A DNA stretch of 64,000 nucleotides from VFJQ01 sp044226525 (GCA_044226525.1 JBGAGV010000017.1:62001-126000); one strand, 5' to 3'. Counted from the first letter of the stretch, positions 34,509-43,550 are shown. Program-made: numbers and translations. The notes: a model not told the origin generated them from the letters alone.

Positions 34509-35425
34509 GCCGCAAATCCGAACTCGAAGTCGAAGGGCGCAAGCTCACCGTCTCGAACCTCGAAAAGGTGCTCTACCCCGAGGCGGGGTTCACCAAGGCG
34601 CAGGTCATCGATTACTACATCCGCATCGCGCCGGTGTTGCTCCCGCATTTGAAGAACCGGCCAATCACCCTCAAGCGTTACCCCGATGGCGTGGAGGGTT
34701 TCTTCTTTTACGAGAAGCAATGCCCGGCCCATCGCCCGAAATGGGTGAAGACCACGAAGGTGCCCGCGAGCCGCGAGGAAGGTCACATCGACTATTGCGT
34801 GATGAACGACCTGCCCGCGCTGGTGTGGGCGGCGAACCTCGCCGACCTCGAACTCCACACCTTTCTCCATCGCGCCCCGGCCATTGCGCGTCCCACCGCC
34901 CTCGCCTTCGACCTCGATCCCGGCCCGCCCGCAGACATCGTCCTGTGCTGTCAGGTGGCGCTGTGGTTGAAGGAAATCTTCGACGATCTCGGTCTCGAGT
35001 CGTTTCCCAAAACCTCAGGCTCGAAAGGTCTGCAGCTCTTCGTGCCGCTCAACACCGCGACCACTTACGACAAGACCAAGGAGTTCGCTCACACCCTCGC
35101 CGAGCGCCTGGAACGCGAGCGCCCCGCCCAGGTGGTGTCGCGCATGACGAAGTCTCTCCGCCGCGGCAAGGTCTTCATCGACTGGAGCCAGAACGACAAT
35201 CACAAGACCACGGTCAACGTTTACTCGCTCCGCGCAAAATCCCAGCCAACGGTTTCGACACCGGTCACGTGGGACGAAGTTGTGCGCTGCCTGAAAACGA
35301 AATCGGCCGAGCGGCTCGTGTTCACAAGCGACGACGTGTTGAAGCGTGTGAAAAAGCACGGCGATCTCTTCGCGCCCGTGCTGACGTTGAAGCAGCGGCT
35401 GCCGAGTGTGAAGCAGCTCCAATAA
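34505..35425 (+). CDS. ligD: LigD polymerase/primase domain protein
   Basis: The 306-aa product is the archaeo-eukaryotic-primase-type polymerase of NHEJ: NLEKVLYPEAGFTKAQVIDY near 19-38, FFYEKQCPAHRP, the metal-binding FDLDPG with Asp136 and Asp138, and KTSGSKGLQLFVPL. It fills gaps and adds ribonucleotides at broken ends. It is a stand-alone gene overlapping ligD by 4 bases, unlike the single fused LigD of Mycobacterium or Pseudomonas. Confidence 0.95.
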   Translation: MSRKSELEVEGRKLTVSNLEKVLYPEAGFTKAQVIDYYIRIAPVLLPHLKNRPITLKRYPDGVEGFFFYEKQCPAHRPKWVKTTKVPASREEGHIDYCVMNDLPALVWAANLADLELHTFLHRAPAIARPTALAFDLDPGPPADIVLCCQVALWLKEIFDDLGLESFPKTSGSKGLQLFVPLNTATTYDKTKEFAHTLAERLERERPAQVVSRMTKSLRRGKVFIDWSQNDNHKTTVNVYSLRAKSQPTVSTPVTWDEVVRCLKTKSAERLVFTSDDVLKRVKKHGDLFAPVLTLKQRLPSVKQLQ

Positions 35426-35431
35426 AGCAGG

Positions 35432-36349
35432 TCAGTCGATCAGCTCGAACTGCTGCATCAAGCGGAAGTCTTCGAAGCGCTCGTCCACGTCGTTCATCGT
35501 CAGCGTGCGCATGCGTTCGAGGCTGAACTGCTCGACGTTGTAACTGGCGAGCACACTCCCGAAAACGACCGCCCGGCGCAGCATCGCGAAATCGATCGGG
35601 CGCCCGTTTTGCGCGGCCAGCCAGCCGGCGAGACCACCGGCAAACGTATCACCGGCGCCGGTGGGATCGTGGATGTCTTCGAGCGGATAAGCCCCGCACG
35701 AGAAAAATTGTTTCTCCCCGAACAGCAGCGCGCCGTGCTCGCCTTTTTTGATCACCACATACTTCGGCCCAAGCGCGCGGATGGCGGCGCCGGCTTTGAT
35801 GAGGCTCGTCTGCTGCGTGAGCAGGCGGGCTTCGGAATCGTTGAGGATGAGGAGGTCGAGCCGCGGGAGCAGCCGGAGCAACTCGGGTTTTGCGATATTG
35901 ATCCACAGGTCCATCGTATCGGCGATGACGAACTTCGGCCGCGCCATCTGGTCGAGCACGTGGTTCTGCAAATTCGGCCCGATATTCGCGAGCAGCACGC
36001 ACGGCGTCTCGCGATACACTTCGGGAAGCGTGGGATTGAAATGCTCGAAGACGTTCAGCTCCACCGAGCGTGTTTCGCGCACGTTCATGTCGAGCATGTA
36101 TTCACCCGACCAGCGGAAGGTCTTTCCTTCGGCCGTCTGCAACCCCGCGAGGTCGATGCTGCGCGAGCCGAAGAACTCGACGTGCGCCTTCGGAAAATCC
36201 GAACCGACCACACCGACGAGATTCACCGGCGAAAAGAAACTCGCGCCCACCGCGGCGTAGCTGGCGGAGCCGCCGAGCAGATCGGCGTGTTCTTCAAACG
36301 GAGTTTTGACGGTATCGAGTGCGATGGAACCGACGACGAGAACGGACAT
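35432..36349 (-). CDS. PfkB-family carbohydrate/nucleoside kinase
   Basis: The 305-aa enzyme shows the two PfkB signatures: an N-terminal GGSASYAAVGASFF and the C-terminal anion-hole and catalytic motif DPTGAGDTFAGG near 235-246. The start VLVVGSIALDTVKTPF and substrate-recognition layout resemble the adenosine kinase/ribokinase branch. Substrate is not predictable from the context. It converges with the NHEJ operon, with 6 bases between stops, and lies upstream of thiE on the same strand but 57 bases apart in the opposite order. Confidence 0.9.
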   Translation of the reverse strand: MSVLVVGSIALDTVKTPFEEHADLLGGSASYAAVGASFFSPVNLVGVVGSDFPKAHVEFFGSRSIDLAGLQTAEGKTFRWSGEYMLDMNVRETRSVELNVFEHFNPTLPEVYRETPCVLLANIGPNLQNHVLDQMARPKFVIADTMDLWINIAKPELLRLLPRLDLLILNDSEARLLTQQTSLIKAGAAIRALGPKYVVIKKGEHGALLFGEKQFFSCGAYPLEDIHDPTGAGDTFAGGLAGWLAAQNGRPIDFAMLRRAVVFGSVLASYNVEQFSLERMRTLTMNDVDERFEDFRLMQQFELID

Positions 36350-36406
36350 GGAGAGCTAAGAGTGAAGGGCGAAGGGTGAAGGATGAAGGGAAACGGGCGC
36401 GCCTTA

Positions 36407-37075
36407 TCAATCGGGAGTGGGCAATGCGCAATCTGCAATCGTCGCCTTCGCTTCCCGGCAGGCGGCGGCGATGTCGGGGGCCTGGAGCAGCCCACTCACG
36501 ATCACCACGCGCCGCGCCCCCGCGACGAGGACCTCGCGGAGATTCTCCAGCTTGATGCCGCCGATGCAGAAAATGGGGATCGAAACAAGCTCATGCACGC
36601 GACGAATGTCGTCGAGACCGATGGCCGCGCGGCCCGCCTTGGTCGGCGTCGGGAAAAGCGGACCGAACCCGATATAATCCGCGCCTTCGGCCTGCGCGGC
36701 GACCCCCTGCTCGACGCTGTGCGTCGATCGACCGATCAACACCGGCGGCACCTCATCCGCCAGAGCGCGTCCCGCCCGCCAGCGTGCCTCCTGCAGCGGG
36801 CCGTCATCTTGCCCGACGTGTGCCCCCTGCGCACCGATGCTGGGAACCAGTTCGGGAAAGTCGTTCACGATCAAAGGCACGCCTGCCGCGCTGGCGATGG
36901 GCTCGATCCGTTGGCCGAGTTCTTCGATAGCGAGGTCATCCCAGCCCTTCGCACGAAGCTGGAGCACATCCACACCACCGGAGCACAACTCCTCCGCCAC
37001 CCGCTCAAAATCCCCCGGCGCGACATAACCAGCGTCGAGGATTCCATAAAGGCGTGCATCGGAGAGCGATTTCAT
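36407..37075 (-). CDS. thiE: Thiamine phosphate synthase
   Basis: The 222-aa TIM-barrel enzyme joins HMP-diphosphate and the thiazole phosphate to form thiamine phosphate. Visible motifs are DVLQLRAKG near 41-49, PLIVNDFPEL, GAHVGQDD, IGRSTHS and ADYIGFGPLFPTPTK, and then FCIGGI near 175. ATG 37075 gives a family-like start (MKSLSDARLYGILD). No TPP riboswitch is evident upstream, although the 37076-37338 interval does hold repeats. Confidence 0.92.
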   Translation of the reverse strand: MKSLSDARLYGILDAGYVAPGDFERVAEELCSGGVDVLQLRAKGWDDLAIEELGQRIEPIASAAGVPLIVNDFPELVPSIGAQGAHVGQDDGPLQEARWRAGRALADEVPPVLIGRSTHSVEQGVAAQAEGADYIGFGPLFPTPTKAGRAAIGLDDIRRVHELVSIPIFCIGGIKLENLREVLVAGARRVVIVSGLLQAPDIAAACREAKATIADCALPTPD

Positions 37076-37119
37076 GAGCCCGCTTCTCTGCACGACCACC
37101 GCCGCAGCGCAAGCCCGTT

Positions 37120-37139
37120 GGTGTCCAGCCTTGAGGCTG
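37120..37139 (+). repeat. GGTGTCCAGCCTTxAGGCTG repeat, copy 1
   Basis: The sequence GGTGTCCAGCCTTGAGGCTG, followed by a related inverted stretch (CAGCCTGACGGCTGGGCGCC at 37182-37201). The same 20-mer with one change recurs at 37930-37949, 52401-52420 and, inverted, at 38046-38065. This is a dispersed intergenic palindrome type. Confidence 0.8.
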
Positions 37140-37276
37140 CCCCAAACCGCTCAGCCTCAGGCTGTCCGCCACCTCTCCACAGCCTGACGGCTGGGCGCCA
37201 ATGAGTCCCCATCGACGCGGCCCACAAAGACCGGTTGCGCACTCCCTGGACCCCGCCCATAGTGGCGGCCCTTTTT

Positions 37277-37297
37277 CCGACGCGTTAGTCGCGTCGG
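37277..37297 (+). promoter_or_regulatory. Stem-loop upstream of efp
   Basis: CCGACGCG and CGCGTCGG form a perfect 8-base stem with loop TTAGT. It lies about 40 bases before the efp start and just after CGGCCCTTTTTCC, a string that also occurs just before trpS (43535-43547). Role unknown. Confidence 0.35.
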
Positions 37298-37338
37298 CCA
37301 CTCTCCAACTCCCAACTCCAACCTTCACTTACCGTCCC

Positions 37339-37896
37339 ATGGCCGCCGCCAACGATCTCCGCAAAGGCATGTGCATCCGCTACAATGGCAACCCTGCCAT
37401 CGTGCTCGAAGTCATGCACCGCACTCCCGGCAACCTTCGCGCGTTCGTGCAGGCGATCATCCGTTACATCGGCACCGGCAAGAGCGCGGACGTGCGCTTC
37501 GGCTCGACCGACAAGGTGGAAACGGTGGACGTGCAGCGCACCAAACTGGAGTTCAGCTACAAGGATCATCAGGGCTACAACTTCATGGACCCGGAGTCCT
37601 ATGAGACCGTCACCTTTGACGAGTCCTTCGTCGGCGATACGAAAGATTACCTGACCGAGAATCAATCCGTCGAAGTTCTCTACGTCGAAGGCAAGGCCGC
37701 CACCATCGAATTGCCCTCCACGGTGATCCTCACCGTGACCGAGAGCGCCGAAGGCGTCCGCGGCGACAGCGCAAACAACGTGCAGAAGCCCGCCACGCTC
37801 GAAACCGGTAAGGTCATCACCGTCCCGCTCTTCATCAAGGAAGGCGAGAAAGTGAAGATCAACACGACCGACGGCAGCTACCTCGGTCGCGCTTAA
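37339..37896 (+). CDS. efp: Elongation factor P
   Basis: The 185-aa protein relieves ribosome stalling at polyproline. It has the KOW-like domain I with NDLRKGMCIRYNGNPAIVLE, OB domains II and III, and a C-terminal FIKEGEKVKINTTDGSYLGR signature. ATG 37339 is chosen by family length; the open frame reaches further up but through repeats. At the tip of the domain I loop (HRTPGNLRAF) the position of E. coli Lys34 is Asn32, so lysyl- or rhamnosyl-type modification as known is not expected there. Proline-rich clients such as SecG and DUF4340 proteins are in this window. Confidence 0.95.
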   Translation: MAAANDLRKGMCIRYNGNPAIVLEVMHRTPGNLRAFVQAIIRYIGTGKSADVRFGSTDKVETVDVQRTKLEFSYKDHQGYNFMDPESYETVTFDESFVGDTKDYLTENQSVEVLYVEGKAATIELPSTVILTVTESAEGVRGDSANNVQKPATLETGKVITVPLFIKEGEKVKINTTDGSYLGRA

Positions 37897-37923
37897 ACTT
37901 TAGAAAGCGCACCCTCAAAAGGT

Positions 37924-38071
37924 TAAGCCGGTGTCCAGCCTTCAGGCTGTTTGACCTTCACCCCGCCGTCAGGCGGCTTCCTTCTGGGTGCGCAAGATTT
38001 TAAGCGGATAGAGGAGGCGTGTAGCCTTCGGCTGAAGTTTGAGAACAGCCTGAAGGCTGGACACCGGCTTA
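37924..38071. repeat. Long inverted repeat of GGTGTCCAGCC units between efp and nth
   Basis: Two 28-base arms (37924-37951 and 38044-38071), each containing TAAGCCGGTGTCCAGCC and CTTCAGGCTGTT, are perfect inverted copies about 92 bases apart. Inside are smaller palindromes (CCGCCGTCAGGCGG near 37963-37976, TAGCCTTCGGCTGAAG near 38021-38036). The right arm supplies the stop codon of nth. In RNA this could fold as a large bidirectional terminator-like hairpin. Confidence 0.85.
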
Positions 38072-38728
38072 CCCCGCCTTGCCTGCGCTGGGGCAGAGGT
38101 TGGCGATCTCGCAGTGCGCGCAGTCGGGTTTGCGGGCCGGGCAGCGGCGGCGTCCGTGCCAGATGAGCCAGTGGCTCAGGATCGCCCAGTCGCCGCGCGG
38201 GATGAGTTTCATCAAGTCCTGCTCGATCTTTTCGGGCGTGTTCTCACGGGTCAGGCCCAGGCGTCGACTGAGACGCTGGACGTGGGTATCGACGACAACA
38301 CCTTCGTTCATGTCGAAGGCGTTCCCGAGCACCACGTTCGCGGTTTTGCGGCCCACGCCGGCCAGGGCGGTGAGCGCGTCCAGATCGCGCGGAACTTCCC
38401 CGCCGTGCCGGGCGACGAGATCCGCGCAGCAGGAGCGGATGTTCTTCGCCTTATTGCGGAAGAAGCCGGTGGACTGAATGAGCCGCTCGAGTTCTTCCTG
38501 CGAAATGTCCGCGTAATCCTGCGCCGTCCGGCAGCGCCGGAAGAGCTCCCTGGTGACGATGTTCACACGCACGTCCGTGCACTGCGCGCTGAGAATGGTC
38601 GCGACGAGAAGCTCGAGCGGGTTGGCGTAATCCAGCTCGCAATGCGCATCGGGATACGTGCGCGCCAGCGCCCGGCAGACTTCGAGCGCGCGGGCGCCCC
38701 GGGCGATCGCGCTTTCCCGCCCGCTCAC
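38069..38728 (-). CDS. nth: Endonuclease III
   Basis: The 219-aa base-excision repair glycosylase/AP lyase has the HhH motif ALAGVGRKTANVVLGNAF with the catalytic Lys in GRKTA, catalytic Asp in VDTHVQRLSRRLG, and a C-terminal 4Fe-4S loop CPARKPDCAHCEIANLC (C-x6-C-x2-C-x5-C). It removes oxidised pyrimidines. It starts with GTG 38728, overlapping the stop of the lipoprotein gene as GTGA, so it is cotranslated with the upstream TPR/lipoprotein operon. Confidence 0.96.
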   Translation of the reverse strand: MSGRESAIARGARALEVCRALARTYPDAHCELDYANPLELLVATILSAQCTDVRVNIVTRELFRRCRTAQDYADISQEELERLIQSTGFFRNKAKNIRSCCADLVARHGGEVPRDLDALTALAGVGRKTANVVLGNAFDMNEGVVVDTHVQRLSRRLGLTRENTPEKIEQDLMKLIPRGDWAILSHWLIWHGRRRCPARKPDCAHCEIANLCPSAGKAG

Positions 38729-38967
38729 TTTTTCGCGGGCGTGGTCGGCGGCGCGAGAGCGCGGATTCGCTCCTTCGCCTTCTCGGCGTATTCGCTATCC
38801 GGGTATTTCTTCACCAGTTCGCGATAGCTTTTCAGGGCCTGTTCCTTTTGCTGAGCCTTGGCTTTGGCAGCGGCCGCAGCGGCGGGATCGACCGTCTGTT
38901 TTTTGCAAGCCGACGCACCGAAGAGGAACGCGGAGGAAAGAAGAGTCAGGACAAAACGCTGAAGCAT
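38725..38967 (-). CDS. Small lipoprotein-like TPR fragment protein
   Basis: The 80-aa product has an N-terminal hydrophobic segment ending in FGASACKKQ, which could be a lipobox (Cys22), an Ala/Lys helix and one TPR-like helix pair (LKSYRELVKKYPDSEYAEKA). It begins 23 bases after the TPR giant and overlaps nth. It likely works with the TPR giant at the envelope. Confidence 0.65.
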   Translation of the reverse strand: MLQRFVLTLLSSAFLFGASACKKQTVDPAAAAAAKAKAQQKEQALKSYRELVKKYPDSEYAEKAKERIRALAPPTTPAKK

Positions 38968-38990
38968 GACTTGGGAGGTTGCTGGGGAGA

Positions 38991-41900
38991 TCAATTTTTC
39001 GCAGCGCCCGCCGCGGGCTTGGCCGCGCCCGTGGCAGGTTTGGCGGCACCAGCCGGTTTTGCGGCGCCGGCTTTGGGCGTGGCTTTGGCGGCGGCAGGCT
39101 TGGGCGAAGCCTTCGGCATCACGAGTTTGCCGCTGGAGAGATTCTCCAGCAACTGCGCGCCGCGCCAAAGACCCTCCGCCGCGAGATCACGCTCCGCTTC
39201 AAAGAAGGTCGCGATCTTGATGTAATTGTTCGCCGCTTCGCCATACTGCTTCTGTTCTTCGAGGCACTTGGCGATGATCATCATCGACTGGGCGCGAATC
39301 TTCACTGCGGCGGCGTTGTTCTTGGCGACCTTGGAAAGAATCTCGACGGCTTCATCGCACTTGTGCTCGGCAGCCAGACCGGCACCGATACCGTAGTCGG
39401 CTTCGGCCACCTTGCTGCTCCACGGATAGAGCCTCTTGAGTTCTTCGAGAATTTTCCCTGCCTCGGCGGCCTTGTTTTCCCCTTGGAGAATCCGCGCCTC
39501 GAGCGCCATTGAGACAGCCTGCCCATCGCCCACGCTGCGCGACACCTTGCTCGGGTCGGCATTGGCCGGCACGGGGTAATCATGGCGGAGCTTTTTGACG
39601 ATCTCCTTCGCCTTGTCGGCTTTCTTCCGATTGACCAGTTCGACCCCGTAGCGATCGAGGTCGGACGGAGCATAGATGAGCTTTTCGTCGAAGGCCTTGT
39701 CCATGATGTCGAACCAATCGACCTTCTTTTCGCGGTCGTTGTCGGCGAGGAAGTTGGCCAGCGCGAACAGGATCTTGGACTTCGTCGTCTTGCCCTCAAA
39801 CTTGCCGGCCAGCGTCTCGAAGTAGCTCTTGATCTCATCGGGCTTTTTCAGCCCCACCTGCATGCGCACGGTATCGACCTTCAGCAGCAGGTCGAGGAGT
39901 TGCGACACCGCGTTGCTCTCCGGCGCCTTCTCGATGCCCTGCTCGCAATTCTTCACCGCGTTTTCCATCCACTCCTTCCACTTGTCCTGGTCGGCTTTGC
40001 TGAGCGCGAGGAACGGGCCGAGTTTTTCAGCGCGCGGCTTCCAGATTTCCGCCAGCCGCAGATGCGCGACGGCCACATCCGGGTTGCTGGCGTATTTGTC
40101 GATGAAGCTTTGCAACCGCGCGATCGCTTCGTCGAGCTTCTCCTCCTTCACGAAGAGTTGCGCATCGAAGCCGTAGGCGCTGAAGATGCGCTCGTTGTCG
40201 GGATAGTTTTCGATGAAACGGCCTACCGTCTCGTGGACCTTGCTGTAGTCGGCCTTGGTGTCCGGCTTCCCTTGCACCGCTTCGTCGGCAAATTTCTGCT
40301 GAATGCCCGCCATTTCGAGCATGGAGGGAGGCGTCGGTTCACCCTTCGGAAACTTCTGAGCGAGCTCTTCGAACGTCGCCACGGCGCCCTGGTAATCCCC
40401 CGCCCCCGACTGGCTATGGCCCTTGAAATACAGCGCATTCGCCATCAGCGTGCTCTGAGGATGCTTCGCGATGAAATCGTTGAGTTCATCGACCGCGGTT
40501 TTGTTATCGCCCATGATCCCCGAGATCTGCCCCACCCAGAAGGCCGCCTGTTCGGCCTGTTCGGTGCCGGGATATTTGTCGCGCACCGATTTGAAGGTCT
40601 TGATGGCCTCGTCGTTGTTGCCCATCTCGCGGTGCACCGTGGCCATGGCAAATTCGGCCTGCATGAGCAGTTCCTTATCAGTCTGCGTCTTCAGCGTCTT
40701 GTCGAGCGCCTTCACCGCTTCATCGTAACGCTTCAGCGAGATGAGCGCGGTCGCCTCCTGCATGACGGCGTTCGCAGAAAATTTGCTCTTCGGATAGTTG
40801 GCGATCTGCTCGCGGAAATATTTGATCGCCTCGTCCGGCTTGTTGATCTCCGGATCGGGATCGAGGAACACGGCCCCCACGAGCAACGCGAGGTTTTCCG
40901 CGATCGGGTCCGTCTTGCCAAAGGCCGTAGTGAATTTCTCGTAGGCCTCGACCGTTTTGGCGGGAACGTGCTGCGCCGCGTAGGTGACCGTGACGAAATA
41001 ACCGATCCGCTTTTTCTGGTCCTTGTCCTCGTCGGTCAGGAAGCCATCGGTGAAGCTGAGCAGCACGCGCGCTTCGTCGAACCGGCCGAGCGCCAGAAAG
41101 ACCTGCCCGGCTTTGAGCTTGGCCTCGAGGGATTGATCCGGCTGCGCCTTGATCGTCTCGAGTTTTTCCCGCTCTTTTTCAATCAGCCGATTCGTGGCCT
41201 TCCACTCCTGGATCTTCTGCTGCACGCGGTATTGCTCCGCCTGGGCGGCAAAGAACGCGATGCGGCGCTCCTGCACGCTGACCACTTCTTCCTTCGCCCG
41301 CACTTCGCGATATTGCTCCAGCGCCTGTTCGTTCAATTTCTTCTGCGCCTCGGCATCCTTCCCGGCGAACGAACTCTTCAGGAAGAGCACGTTACCGAGT
41401 TGCATGAACGAATCGTTCATCAGCACCAGGTCGCTGCGCGCGGCGATGACTTCGCGGAAGGCTTTCTCCGCGTCGTCGAGCGCGGCATTCGACTGCGGCG
41501 TCGGGCCACCCTTGTCCACCGCGCTCGCGCCTTGCTGGTAGAGCACGAGGCCACGCAGATACTTCGTATCCAGGAGCGTGGGGCTCTTGGGGAATTTATC
41601 GATCGCCTGCTGGAGCACCGCGGCGGCCTGCTCGAAGTCGTCGATCGAAGCGAGCGCGCGGCCCTTGCCGTAGAGCGCCGTTTCCACCTCGGGGCTCTGC
41701 GGGAATTTCGCGATCATGTCGTCGAACCCCTTGATCGCCTCTTGAAAGACCGTCTTGCGGCCAGCAGCCGAGCCCGGCATTTCCGCCGCCTTGGTGGTGA
41801 GAATCTGTGGCACGAGCACGTAGCTGCGCTCGAGCACTTCCGGCGGCACAGCCTTGGCGGTGAAGTTCTTTTTCGCCGAGGCGACCGCTTCGTCGTATTT

Positions 41901-42143
41901 CTTCGCGAAGAACAGGCTCACCGCCGCACCGAGGTTCGCCCCGGGGATGAAGGGCGAGGTGGGATACTTCTGCGGCACCCCCTGATAGAGCGCAGCCGCT
42001 TCTTCATACTTGCCCTGCTGCGACAGCGTTTCGGCTTGTCTCATGTCGCGTTGATCCAGCGTTTCCGGAGCCTGCTGGGCTTGGGAGACGCTGGCAAAAG
42101 TGACGGCGGTAAGGAGCGCGAGGGATGGTCGTGCGACGTGCAT
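38991..42143 (-). CDS. Large secreted TPR-repeat protein
   Basis: The 1050-aa product has a signal peptide (about 1-22, ending SVSQA) and many tetratricopeptide repeats of the BamD/YbgF type spread over about 25-1000 (for example GKYEEAAALYQGVPQKYPTS and YDEAVKALDKTLKTQTDKEL). A low-complexity Ala/Lys/Pro tail follows (about 1010-1050). Such proteins act as periplasmic scaffolds for envelope complexes. ATG 42143 is chosen because it begins the signal peptide. It is the first gene of an operon with a lipoprotein and nth. Confidence 0.88.
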   Translation of the reverse strand: MHVARPSLALLTAVTFASVSQAQQAPETLDQRDMRQAETLSQQGKYEEAAALYQGVPQKYPTSPFIPGANLGAAVSLFFAKKYDEAVASAKKNFTAKAVPPEVLERSYVLVPQILTTKAAEMPGSAAGRKTVFQEAIKGFDDMIAKFPQSPEVETALYGKGRALASIDDFEQAAAVLQQAIDKFPKSPTLLDTKYLRGLVLYQQGASAVDKGGPTPQSNAALDDAEKAFREVIAARSDLVLMNDSFMQLGNVLFLKSSFAGKDAEAQKKLNEQALEQYREVRAKEEVVSVQERRIAFFAAQAEQYRVQQKIQEWKATNRLIEKEREKLETIKAQPDQSLEAKLKAGQVFLALGRFDEARVLLSFTDGFLTDEDKDQKKRIGYFVTVTYAAQHVPAKTVEAYEKFTTAFGKTDPIAENLALLVGAVFLDPDPEINKPDEAIKYFREQIANYPKSKFSANAVMQEATALISLKRYDEAVKALDKTLKTQTDKELLMQAEFAMATVHREMGNNDEAIKTFKSVRDKYPGTEQAEQAAFWVGQISGIMGDNKTAVDELNDFIAKHPQSTLMANALYFKGHSQSGAGDYQGAVATFEELAQKFPKGEPTPPSMLEMAGIQQKFADEAVQGKPDTKADYSKVHETVGRFIENYPDNERIFSAYGFDAQLFVKEEKLDEAIARLQSFIDKYASNPDVAVAHLRLAEIWKPRAEKLGPFLALSKADQDKWKEWMENAVKNCEQGIEKAPESNAVSQLLDLLLKVDTVRMQVGLKKPDEIKSYFETLAGKFEGKTTKSKILFALANFLADNDREKKVDWFDIMDKAFDEKLIYAPSDLDRYGVELVNRKKADKAKEIVKKLRHDYPVPANADPSKVSRSVGDGQAVSMALEARILQGENKAAEAGKILEELKRLYPWSSKVAEADYGIGAGLAAEHKCDEAVEILSKVAKNNAAAVKIRAQSMMIIAKCLEEQKQYGEAANNYIKIATFFEAERDLAAEGLWRGAQLLENLSSGKLVMPKASPKPAAAKATPKAGAAKPAGAAKPATGAAKPAAGAAKN

Positions 42144-42277
42144 GGGGAGGCAAAAGCTGACGCCACCATAGAAGCGGCGGGCAAGGCAAGCCAACTGCGA
42201 TTTTGGAAAACGCGCCATTTTCCTTGTCGTCGCGGGGAGATTGACGCCCTCCGCCAGCCTGCTGGACTGCCGGTGCC

Positions 42278-42931
42278 ATGATTCTCGTCACCTTCGCCGT
42301 CCCGCAGGAGAGCCAAGCGTTCGTCCACCGCCTCCAGCACGTCGGCGAACTCGGTCCGGCCCTCGTGGGCAATCTCGGCGTGGAAGAAGTGGCCGTGCTC
42401 CACACCGGCATGGGGGCCTCCGCGGCACGGACCGCCGCGCAGCAAGCCCTTGAGGTGCTGAAACCTGCGCGGGTGATCTCCTCCGGTTTCGCCGGCGGAC
42501 TCGACCCCGCGCTGGAGGTTGGCGAACTCATCACCGCCCCTGCTCTTTGCACCGCCGTCCTTCCCGGAGCCGCGCGCGGCGTGAAGCTCGTCTCCGTCGA
42601 AAAACCGCTCGATTCCCCCGCCGAAAAAGCCCACCTCCACACCACCGGTGCCGAAGCCGTCGATATGGAGTCCACCCCGCTGGCCGAACTCTGCAGCTCT
42701 GCCAAAATCCCTTTTCTCGTCCTCCGCGTCATCAGCGACGCTGCCGACGAATCCCTCCCCCTCCCCTCCAACACCGCCTACGACATGGAAGCGCAGACCA
42801 CCAAACCCCTCGCCATCCTGCGCCACCTCCAGCAAAACCCCAACGCCATTCCCCCACTCTACCGCTTCACCCAGCGGCTGCCCGTGCTGCAGCGAAAGCT
42901 GGCGGATGCGCTAGTCAACGTGATTTGTTGA
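42278..42931 (+). CDS. Phosphorylase-superfamily nucleosidase (MTA/SAH nucleosidase-like)
   Basis: The 217-aa product belongs to the PNP/UDP phosphorylase fold: start MILVTFAVPQESQAF, the GMGASAARTAAQQ glycine loop, SSGFAGGLDPALEVGEL, and the purine/ribose-binding EAVDMESTPLAELC with FLVLRVISDAAD. The short length suits the MTA/SAH nucleosidase or hopanoid-phosphorylase-like branches. The substrate cannot be fixed from the sequence. It is divergent from the TPR operon, 134 bases away. Confidence 0.82.
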   Translation: MILVTFAVPQESQAFVHRLQHVGELGPALVGNLGVEEVAVLHTGMGASAARTAAQQALEVLKPARVISSGFAGGLDPALEVGELITAPALCTAVLPGAARGVKLVSVEKPLDSPAEKAHLHTTGAEAVDMESTPLAELCSSAKIPFLVLRVISDAADESLPLPSNTAYDMEAQTTKPLAILRHLQQNPNAIPPLYRFTQRLPVLQRKLADALVNVIC

Positions 42932-43550
42932 CCTTTCGCCATCGCGAAGCGCCCCCTGCAAATATGGCGACGCCGCTTCCCGGCGTGCTTCATTCTAGTC
43001 CGTTCGCGGTGGATCCTCGTTCCCCAGTTGCAGCTGATAAGGGCCAGGCACTCCGCACAGGTTCACCCGGCCGGGATCACAAAAATCGGAATCCACGGAA
43101 CGGACGGAAGGGACGGTTTGGAGATTTGCCCCCTCAGGACGAAAATCGGAGCCATGACCCAAGCGACGGGGGCGTCGAGCCTCCCAAGGATCCCGCATTC
43201 GCCCCACAGATCCACCATCCACTCTCCACCCGTCCCCACGAACAGACACAATAAACACACTATTTGCCGATCATGGCATGCGCAGAAACCTTCCGGCGCA
43301 AAAGAGCAGTAAAAATGAAGAAGCGGTGGGGAGTAAAAATATTGAATGATGTCAATTTCGAGGCTGCCAATTCTCGCCATTCAAGGGAAATCCCGTGCCG
43401 TTAGTGCACGGCAGTCAGGCGACTCGCAAAGCTCGATTAGCCGTGGGCTGCCATCCCCATCTTCCCGCAGGCTAAAGCCTCAATACCAACGGCGCCTCGC
43501 CATTGACACCCCCGCACCTCGCCCCCGAAGGTGCCGGCCCTTTTTCCACC
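42932..43550. other. 619-base intergenic region with no convincing gene
   Basis: It contains a hairpin after the nucleosidase gene (42970-42986), degenerate repeat-like DNA to about 43230, an AT-richer stretch (about 43250-43380) and a small GCCGT/ACGGC stem near 43398-43413 before trpS. No T-box antiterminator motif is seen. Open frames crossing it look non-coding. Confidence 0.5.
42970..42986 (+). terminator. Hairpin downstream of the nucleosidase gene
   Basis: ACGCCG-CTTCC-CGGCGT forms a 6-base stem 39 bases after the stop, followed by GCTTCATTCT. The U tract is weak, so this is a tentative terminator. Confidence 0.35.

Noticed and set aside
37076..37338. TPP riboswitch for thiE
   Set aside because: The conserved CUGAGA and ACCUGA elements are not present on the thiE strand; the region holds GGTGTCCAGCC-type repeats instead.
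39582..42281. Long open frame antisense to the TPR giant
   Set aside because: Composition is Arg/His/Leu-rich and mirrors the codons of the real TPR gene; it has no start context or domain.
43260..43550. T-box leader for trpS
   Set aside because: No antiterminator core (TGGNACC type) or specifier loop could be seen in the AT-richer stretch upstream.
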